The position numbers and the translations under genes were made by a program. The notes under the pieces are model-generated. The model made no database searches. It was not told where the DNA came from and saw nothing but the letters and a program-made list of their open reading frames with translations. Below are positions 58,500 through 64,000 of a DNA stretch of 64,000 nt, piece after piece (position 1 is the first letter of the stretch; every line of letters begins with the position of its first letter). The stretch is from Sphingomonas folli. Lineage in GTDB: Bacteria; Pseudomonadota; Alphaproteobacteria; Sphingomonadales; Sphingomonadaceae. The stretch covers positions 124,001 through 188,000 of the forward strand of contig NZ_JAHXZL010000005.1 in NCBI RefSeq assembly GCF_019429525.1. The letters are read 5' to 3'.

Positions 58500-58612
58500 G
58501 GTCGTGCGCCTGCGCACGCAGGAGGCCGGGGCCAAGACCGTCGCACGCCGTCGACCCGGGCTCCAGCGGGCGCAGGCGCACGGCTCGCGCGTGACGCCGT
58601 CTCCAGCGAGCG
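58500..58612. repeat. REP-like intergenic element, further copy
   Basis: CCTGCGCACGCAGG at about 58508-58521 and the GGGCTCC...GGGCGCAGGCGCACGG stretch match in style the elements at 1996 and 3358. It separates the small hypothetical gene from the convergent GH2 gene. Confidence 0.5.
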
Positions 58613-58615
58613 ACC

Positions 58616-60589
58616 CTATTTCCCCTCCCCCGGCTCGACGGCGTGGAGCGGCGCGTGGATTCGCGCGAAGGTGGCGGGCGGCAACTTGCTCTCGGCGCGG
58701 TCGTAGGTGAGCAGGCCGTTGATCTCCCCCTCGACGTCGCTGGTCTGGGTGTAGACCGCCGCGCTCAGGCCCAGCTCGCGCGCCTGGCGGATCACCTCGC
58801 CATATTTGCGCTCGTAGCGCGCCTGATAGTCGGCCTTGTCCTTGGCGGTCTGATAACCCCAGTTGTTGCGCGCGGGGAACCACAGATGCCCCGTGACCGG
58901 CAGGCCGATGCCGCCGAACTCGCCGATCACGATCGCGCGATGCGTCTGGTGGGTCGGCGCCTTGGGCACGTCCTCGTAAGTGTGGATGTCGTAGAGGTCC
59001 GAGCCGGCGTCGCCGGTGTCGAGCCAGCCCGACACCTTGTTGACCAGCCGGCTGGGATCGAGCTCGTGGACCATCTTGGCGAGCCGCGTCGAGGCATACT
59101 GCCCCCAGCCCTCGTTGTTGACCACCCAGGTGACGATCGAGGGATGGTTGCGCAGGTCGCTGATCATCCGCGTGAGCTCGTACTCGAACTCGTTGGTGGT
59201 CTCCTGCGGCATCAGCGCCTCGCCCTGCGACGAGGGACGGACGAACTGGTCGAGGCTCTCGTCCTCCTCGCCCGAGGGCATGTCCTGCCAGATCAGGATG
59301 CCCATGCGATCGGCCTCATAGTAATATTGCGCAGGCTCGACCTTGATATGCTTGCGCAGCATGTTGAAGCCCGACGACTTGAGATAGTCGATCTCGAAGC
59401 GGATCGCCTCCTCGGACGGCGGGGTGAGCAGCCCGTCGGGCCACCAGCCCTGATCGAGCGTGCCGTTCTGGAAGAGCGGCTTGTTGTTGAGCATCATCAC
59501 CGGCTGACCCGGCACCTTCCCCGCGCCGATCGAGCTCTTGCGCATCGCGAAATAGCCGTCGACCGTGTCGCGCGCGCCGCCCTGCACCGCGGCGGTGCGA
59601 TAGAGCGCCGCCTCCTGCGCGGTGAGGATCGTGTCGCCGCGCTGGCGATGCGGGCTGTTGTCCGGACCGGTGTACGGGCTGCGCACCTTCACCAGCTCGA
59701 CCTTGAGATCGTAGAGGTAGGGATCGTCGGGCGACCACAGATGCGCGTCGGGGATCGCCAGCGTCGCGGGCCGGTTGCCGCGCACCAGCGTGGTCGCGAC
59801 GGTGCGGCCCTTCTGCGAGGCGGTGATCCGCACCGCGTCGTCGTCGGCGGCGCTGCGGTTGAGCGCGACGTCGACCGACAAGGTGCCGCGGTCGATGTCG
59901 GGGGTGATCTTCATGTCCTCGACGTGGAGCGCGGGGACGGGCTCGAGCCACACCGTCTGCCAGATACCGGTGACGGGGGTGTACCAGATGCTGTTGGGCT
60001 TGAGCACCTGCTTGCCGCGCGGCTGCGCGCCGGTCGAGGTCGGGTCGGTGACCTGGACCACCAGCTCGTTGTCGCCGGGCTTCAGATAATCGGTGACGTC
60101 GAGGCTGAACGCGTCCGACCCGCCGCGATGCGCGCCGACGAGGCTGCCGTTGACCATGATGCTCGCCTCATAGTCGACCGCGCCGAAGTGGAGCAGCACG
60201 CGCTGGCCCTGCCAGTCGGCGGGCACCGCGAATCGGCGCTTGTACCACAGCCGGTCCTCGGGGGTGACCGGGCGCGCCACGCCCGACAGGCGCGACTCGA
60301 TCGCGAAGGGGACGAGGATCTTGCCGTCCATCTCTGCCGGCTGCGGTGCCGCCTTGGGGCGCACCGCATAGTCCCACTGGCCGTTCAGGTTGAGCCACTT
60401 GCTGCGCTTCATCTGCGGGCGCGGGTAGCTGCGCCAGGCATTGTCGGGGGTGACCGCCCGACCCCAGCGCGTGACGAGGTCGCTGGTGTAGACCTTGCCC
60501 GCCGGCGCCGCGGGACCAGCCTGCGCCGCCGCCAGTGGCGAGGTCGCCGCGCCGGCGAGCGCCGCGAGGATGGTGGCCAGCTTGCTCAT
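58616..60589 (-). CDS. GH2 family glycoside hydrolase, exported
   Basis: A 657-residue GH2 enzyme. A signal peptide (MSKLATILAALAGA to about residue 24) precedes a sugar-binding jelly roll (about 45-215; WYKRRFAVPADWQGQRVLLHFGAVDYEA, in parts), an Ig-like domain (about 225-330) and a TIM barrel (about 370-640). The acid/base is expected in the VNNEGWGQ motif and the nucleophile in IGEFGG. GH2 covers beta-galactosidases, beta-glucuronidases and others, so specificity is open. ATG 60589 is chosen with GGGAGAGAG upstream. It is the last gene of a minus-strand run starting at the TonB receptor. Confidence 0.9.
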   Translation of the reverse strand: MSKLATILAALAGAATSPLAAAQAGPAAPAGKVYTSDLVTRWGRAVTPDNAWRSYPRPQMKRSKWLNLNGQWDYAVRPKAAPQPAEMDGKILVPFAIESRLSGVARPVTPEDRLWYKRRFAVPADWQGQRVLLHFGAVDYEASIMVNGSLVGAHRGGSDAFSLDVTDYLKPGDNELVVQVTDPTSTGAQPRGKQVLKPNSIWYTPVTGIWQTVWLEPVPALHVEDMKITPDIDRGTLSVDVALNRSAADDDAVRITASQKGRTVATTLVRGNRPATLAIPDAHLWSPDDPYLYDLKVELVKVRSPYTGPDNSPHRQRGDTILTAQEAALYRTAAVQGGARDTVDGYFAMRKSSIGAGKVPGQPVMMLNNKPLFQNGTLDQGWWPDGLLTPPSEEAIRFEIDYLKSSGFNMLRKHIKVEPAQYYYEADRMGILIWQDMPSGEEDESLDQFVRPSSQGEALMPQETTNEFEYELTRMISDLRNHPSIVTWVVNNEGWGQYASTRLAKMVHELDPSRLVNKVSGWLDTGDAGSDLYDIHTYEDVPKAPTHQTHRAIVIGEFGGIGLPVTGHLWFPARNNWGYQTAKDKADYQARYERKYGEVIRQARELGLSAAVYTQTSDVEGEINGLLTYDRAESKLPPATFARIHAPLHAVEPGEGK

Positions 60590-60714
60590 ATCTCTCTCCC
60601 TGCGAGGCGTTCCGCCCATCTTGTCAGCGAGATGGCACAGGCGATCCGATAAAGGAAAGAGAATTGTCAGATTATTGGGTGTCGTGGTTCCGCGGGCGGA
60701 GGGACACCGTCACG
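60590..60714. promoter_or_regulatory. Spacer before GH2 with possible operator
   Basis: The 125-base gap contains an imperfect palindrome AATTGTCAGATTATT at about 60663-60677, of the TTGTCAGA type bound by some GntR-family sugar-acid regulators. The role is uncertain. Confidence 0.3.
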
Positions 60715-62706
60715 TCAGAACAGCTTGATCTCCGCCAGCCGCATCGAGCGCGCCGGGGGCACGTCGAACAGCACGCGCACGCGGCTGGCAATGATCGGGC
60801 GCCACGTCGCGTGGGTGATGCCGTTCGCGACCGGCGCAGCACCGCGCGCCGCGAGGTCCTGCCATCGCGCGCCGTCCCACGCCTGAACCTTGTAGCCTCG
60901 CGGCGCGGCGAAGCGCGCGTCGTCGGCGAAGAAGGCGAGCTCGGCGCGCTCGAGCCGGGTCGGCTTCCCGAGATCGACCGCGAACCACTGGGGTCCGCCG
61001 CCGTCCGAGGACCAGCCGTTGGGCAGCTCGGGGAAGAACCACACGCGCCCGTCGACCGCGTCGTGGAGGTTCTCCGCCGCGGTGCCGCTCGACGCCGAGG
61101 GGTTGGGGAACTGGCCGCGCACCAGCTGCACCGCGCGATCGATCGGCCGCGCGATCGGCGCCGGCGCGGCGCGCGGCACCGCCACGGTCAGCCGTCCGAG
61201 CGTCGCGCGGTGCGCCAGGCGCCGGCCGTCGAGCTCGACCGTCAGCCCGCGCTCGCCATAGTGGCGTCCGTCGGCGTCCCAGGTCACGTCGAGGCGGTGG
61301 CCGTGATAGGGCACATCCTGGACGCGGAACCAGGCGAGCGCCTGCGGGTCGCCCACCGCGGGTAGCAGCGGGTTGACCGCGACCGTATCGTCCGCCTGCG
61401 GGCGGATGCCGACGAGGCCGCCGAGCACCAGGTCGACGAAGCCCGAGTGGAAATAATGGTGGCTGCGCGCGAGCCCGACGATCGGTCGGCCGGTATCGGG
61501 ATGATAATCCTCCTCCAGGTCGAGCCGATCACCCTGATAGTGAAGCCCGGCATATTGCCGCAGCAGCCGCAGATAAGCGGAGCGCGACACGTCTCGCTGG
61601 TCGTAATGATCGAGCACATTGGCCATGCCGAGCAGCAGCTGCGTCGTCTGGAACGGCCAGCTCGGCCCGTTCCACTGGCACTCGGGTGCGCTGCCCTCGT
61701 AGCGGTACTGGCGCATGTAATGGGGATAGCTCGGCTCGACGGTGCGCGGCCCCGCCGCCCCGCCGAGTTCGTCGCGCGATAGCACGTGGCGCCACGCCGC
61801 GGCGAAGCGTGCGTCGTCGTCGGGGAGGTCGAAGGTCCAGGGGACGTAGCCGACCAGTTCGCGCCCGCGGATCGGCGCCCAGTAGCGGACATACTGGTTC
61901 TCCACTTTGTAGCGGTCGATGAAATGGCCGAGCGCCCGGCTCCACAGGTCGCGCTGCACCAGCGCCTTGATCGTCGCGGCGCGCGCGGCGAAGTCGGCGC
62001 TCGCGCCGCGGTCGCCCGCCAGCGCGTACAGTCGCGACAGCGCGCGCGCGTTGGCGAACATATAGCTGTTGACGGAGGGGCGGAACGAGTCGCCGCCGCG
62101 GAACCCGTCCTTCCCGCCCGAGGCGTCGATCGACGAGATCGTGTACTCGGTCGCGTCGAGCAGCGGCTCGACCCAGTAGAGCCGCTTGGCCGGATCGCGG
62201 TGATCGTCCCAGGCGTCGTACAGCCCGCGCATCGCGGCGAGATGACGGGTAGCCGCCGCACGATCGCCGTCGACGAGGTAGCGGCCCCACACCGAGTCCG
62301 CCATATAATCGGTGAAATGGCGGTCGTTCCCGCCGGCGTACATGTGCGCGATGTAGTCGTCGGCGAAACGCCGGTCGCGCAGCCAGCGGCCCTCGCCGAG
62401 GTGGAAGCCGGTGGCATCGTTCAGGCTGGCCCAGGGCTCGAGCTGCCACGATACGTCGTCGAGGAACTCGGTCGAGATATAGCCGCGCTCGCCGAGGTCG
62501 CGCTGGTGCGCGCGATACAGTTGCCAGCGATAGTAATAGACCGAGTCGAGCCGCGCGTCGGCGGACTCGAAGAAAGGGATGCGGTCACGATACCAGGGTG
62601 CGTCGTTGCCGAAGCGCTCGCGCGCCACCCGGTCGGCGTCGATCGCCTGCGCCGGCGCCGCGAGCAGCAGCGCCGCGGCGACGAGCCGGCGTGCGGTGCG
62701 GATCAT
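60715..62706 (-). CDS. Alpha/alpha-toroid glycoside hydrolase with discoidin-like tail
   Basis: A 663-residue exported enzyme. After a signal peptide (MIRTARRLVAAALLLAAPAQA) comes an (alpha/alpha)6-type barrel (about residues 35-470) resembling MGH1-like glycosidases: YYYRWQLYRAHQRDLG, WVEPLLDATEYTISS, YMFANARALSRLYALAGD, ECQWNGPSWPFQTTQLLLGM (in parts), HYFHSGFVDLVLGGLVG. The C-terminal 130 residues look like an F5/8 type C carbohydrate-binding domain (LHDAVDGRVWFF...WFAVDLGKP). CAZy family cannot be settled by eye. ATG 62706 has GGGAGGGAAGG just upstream. It lies between the VOC gene and GH2. Confidence 0.82.
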   Translation of the reverse strand: MIRTARRLVAAALLLAAPAQAIDADRVARERFGNDAPWYRDRIPFFESADARLDSVYYYRWQLYRAHQRDLGERGYISTEFLDDVSWQLEPWASLNDATGFHLGEGRWLRDRRFADDYIAHMYAGGNDRHFTDYMADSVWGRYLVDGDRAAATRHLAAMRGLYDAWDDHRDPAKRLYWVEPLLDATEYTISSIDASGGKDGFRGGDSFRPSVNSYMFANARALSRLYALAGDRGASADFAARAATIKALVQRDLWSRALGHFIDRYKVENQYVRYWAPIRGRELVGYVPWTFDLPDDDARFAAAWRHVLSRDELGGAAGPRTVEPSYPHYMRQYRYEGSAPECQWNGPSWPFQTTQLLLGMANVLDHYDQRDVSRSAYLRLLRQYAGLHYQGDRLDLEEDYHPDTGRPIVGLARSHHYFHSGFVDLVLGGLVGIRPQADDTVAVNPLLPAVGDPQALAWFRVQDVPYHGHRLDVTWDADGRHYGERGLTVELDGRRLAHRATLGRLTVAVPRAAPAPIARPIDRAVQLVRGQFPNPSASSGTAAENLHDAVDGRVWFFPELPNGWSSDGGGPQWFAVDLGKPTRLERAELAFFADDARFAAPRGYKVQAWDGARWQDLAARGAAPVANGITHATWRPIIASRVRVLFDVPPARSMRLAEIKLF

Positions 62707-62808
62707 CCTTCCCTCCCCTTGTTCCTCGGCCGTTGTGACAGCCGTGGCGACGCGCGCAACCCATGGCCGCCGCCGCGCCGGCCTGACCTCCTCGGGACGG
62801 TAGCGCTC

Positions 62809-63222
62809 TCAATAGTTCGGCCACAGCCCCGGCGTGGCGATCTCGAGCACGTGGCCGTCGGGATCGTTGAAGTAGACGCTGCGCCCGCCCGCGGGCCAGT
62901 GGATCTCGCTCAGCTCGCGGACGCCGTGCTCCCGCAGGTGCGTGCGCCAGGCGTCATAGTCCGACGCCGCGGTCTTGAACGCCATGTGGAGCGGGCCGGC
63001 GCCGTCGTGGCCCGGGATATGGCCCTGCGGCGTGTCCTCGCCCGCGGTCGACCGGCCGCGCGCGAAGATCAGCAGCACGCTCCCGCCCCCGGCGTCGAAG
63101 GCGGTGAGCCGCTCCTCGTCGCGCAGGATCGCCAAGCCGATCACGTCGCGGAAGAAGGCGATCGAGCGCGGCTTGTCGTCGACGTATAAAGCGGTCTCGA
63201 GTACCCCGTTGAGCTGCGGCAT
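62809..63222 (-). CDS. VOC (glyoxalase-fold) protein
   Basis: A 137-residue single VOC domain. LETALYVDDKPRSIAFFRDVIGL (in parts) at the start, GPLHMAFKT near residue 76, and SVYFNDPDGHVLEIATPGLW near the end supply the metal-ligand pattern of glyoxalase/fosfomycin-resistance-type proteins. Substrate is unknown; the closing LEIATPGLW is usual in a subgroup labelled glyoxalase. ATG 63222 follows GGGAGACG. It is the gene just after the TonB receptor on the minus strand. Confidence 0.9.
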   Translation of the reverse strand: MPQLNGVLETALYVDDKPRSIAFFRDVIGLAILRDEERLTAFDAGGGSVLLIFARGRSTAGEDTPQGHIPGHDGAGPLHMAFKTAASDYDAWRTHLREHGVRELSEIHWPAGGRSVYFNDPDGHVLEIATPGLWPNY

Positions 63223-63417
63223 CGTCGTCTCCCGTCACGCGACGCCCGCGCGTCGCCGCTCGACGAAACGACGCGCGTCGCGGTGGCGATCCGCCTCGAC
63301 GATCCCGAGGCCGTGGCGCCGCCAGCCGCCGCGCCGCGCCGCCGTTGGAGTCAGCCTGGTACGCCGCGATCGGGGCGAGCACGCCGCGCCGCGACGGGCG
63401 GACAAGGCTCGCGGTTC
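63223..63417. other. Gap between the TonB receptor and the VOC gene
   Basis: A 195-base gap without a gene. Several short GC-rich inverted repeats (for example GACGCGCGTCGC) may end or attenuate the receptor transcript. Confidence 0.35.
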
Positions 63418-64000
63418 TCAGAGCAGCAGGCGCAGCGCGAGCGAGGTCGTTCGGCCGTTGATCGAGCGCGCCCGCACGATCCCGGTGGCGGGGATGGACG
63501 GGTCCTCCGCCTCGGTGAACCCGATCGTATCGAACAGATTGTTGCTATTGACCGAGAATTGCAGCCGTTCACCGAGGTGCCAGGTGGCGAAGGCACCGAC
63601 GGTGGCGAAGCCGGGGAGCGTCAGCTGATTGACGTCCTGCGCGAAGCTGCTGGTCGTCCCCACGACATTGGCGCCGAGCTCGATCGGGCCGAGCGCCAGT
63701 TCCGGCGTCGCCTGGTAGATGAAGCGGGCCTGGCGACGCGGGACATGGCCGACATAGGCGGGGGTGATCTGATCGGCGACGATCTTGGCATCGGTGTAGG
63801 TGCCGCCGGCGGAGAGGCGGAAGACGCCGAGGTCGAGCCCGCCCTCGGCCTCGATGCCATGCGCGCGGTAGACGCGGTCGACGAACTCACCCGGCGCCGT
63901 GATCTGGGCGTTCTTCTCCCCCGTGCGCGCCCAGAAACCGGTGAGATCGAGATGCGCCTTATCGCGGCGGTATTTCAGCCCCGCCTCCGCCTGCTCGACG
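63418..64000 (-). CDS. TonB-dependent receptor, C-terminal part (partial)
   Basis: The frame enters from the right edge on the minus strand and gives about 194 residues of the barrel of a TonB-dependent receptor: AGLKYRRDKAHLDLTGFWARTGEKN (in parts), GGTYTDAKIVAD, PRRQARFIYQATPEL, ELGANVVGTT, FATVGAFATWHLGERLQFSVNSNNLFDTIGFTEAED (in parts). The NNLFDTIGFTEAED ending with later TTSLALRLLL is typical of sugar-associated sphingomonad receptors. The terminal residue is Leu rather than the usual Phe or Trp. It probably imports the oligosaccharides handled by the downstream GH and GH2 genes. Confidence 0.88.
   Translation of the reverse strand, partial: VEQAEAGLKYRRDKAHLDLTGFWARTGEKNAQITAPGEFVDRVYRAHGIEAEGGLDLGVFRLSAGGTYTDAKIVADQITPAYVGHVPRRQARFIYQATPELALGPIELGANVVGTTSSFAQDVNQLTLPGFATVGAFATWHLGERLQFSVNSNNLFDTIGFTEAEDPSIPATGIVRARSINGRTTSLALRLLL

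Overview
The window is about 71% G+C, densely coded DNA from an alphaproteobacterium, almost certainly a sphingomonad. The evidence is a PEPxxWA-CTERM protein, sphingomonad-sized RpoB (1393 aa) and RpoC (1429 aa), an L-fucose pathway like that of Xanthomonas, and several families of short palindromic intergenic repeats. I cannot name a species. No tRNA, rRNA, CRISPR, IS element or prophage is visible, so this looks like ordinary chromosome with accessory sugar-degradation blocks.

Layout. 1-3305: the end of a DUF969/DUF979 transporter pair with DUF2891 (probable 5-oxoproline uptake), then a YbhB/YbcL protein and a DUF3429 membrane protein flanked by inverted copies of a repeat. 3521-17313: an L-fucose block. 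It contains an exported two-domain VOC protein, then a tightly overlapping operon (SGNH esterase, GH29 fucosidase, FucP permease, lactonase, aldo/keto reductase, SDR, mutarotase), a BKACE enzyme divergent from a GH31 glycosidase, an IclR regulator and L-fuconate dehydratase. Together these release fucose, import it and oxidise it to 2,4-diketo-3-deoxy-L-fuconate. The usual last enzyme, an FAH-fold hydrolase, is absent. 17438-24596: single genes, namely a sirtuin, a FxDxF PEP-CTERM protein, phenylalanine hydroxylase, DUF2459, pirin, a BASS-like transporter and a LysR regulator.

24846-39123: phoX with a probable multi-copy Pho box, back to back with rplJ-rplL, then an opposite-strand proline-rich membrane gene, then rpoB-rpoC with its own promoter and a strong terminator. 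39194-45041: small hypothetical and membrane genes, a TupA-like ATP-grasp protein, a small lipoprotein, and a pdxH-CDF transporter-phzF overlap operon. 45158-48710: Ku and LigD, a two-gene NHEJ system. 48906-53054: an exported protein, an alpha-E/ATP-grasp fusion and a transglutaminase. 53064-57508: a phosphorelay island with a pseudoreceiver-Hpt protein, LuxR-type regulator, CHASE3-PAS hybrid kinase, single receiver and tandem PilZ protein. It is followed by the remnant of a large barrel protein.

58616-64000 (minus strand): a second sugar-utilisation block with a TonB-dependent receptor (cut by the window end), a VOC protein, an alpha/alpha-toroid glycosidase with a discoidin-like tail, and a GH2 enzyme. 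The SGNH esterase, GH29, GH31 and GH2 activities together would suit stripping of acetylated, fucosylated plant xyloglucan side chains. That substrate is an inference.
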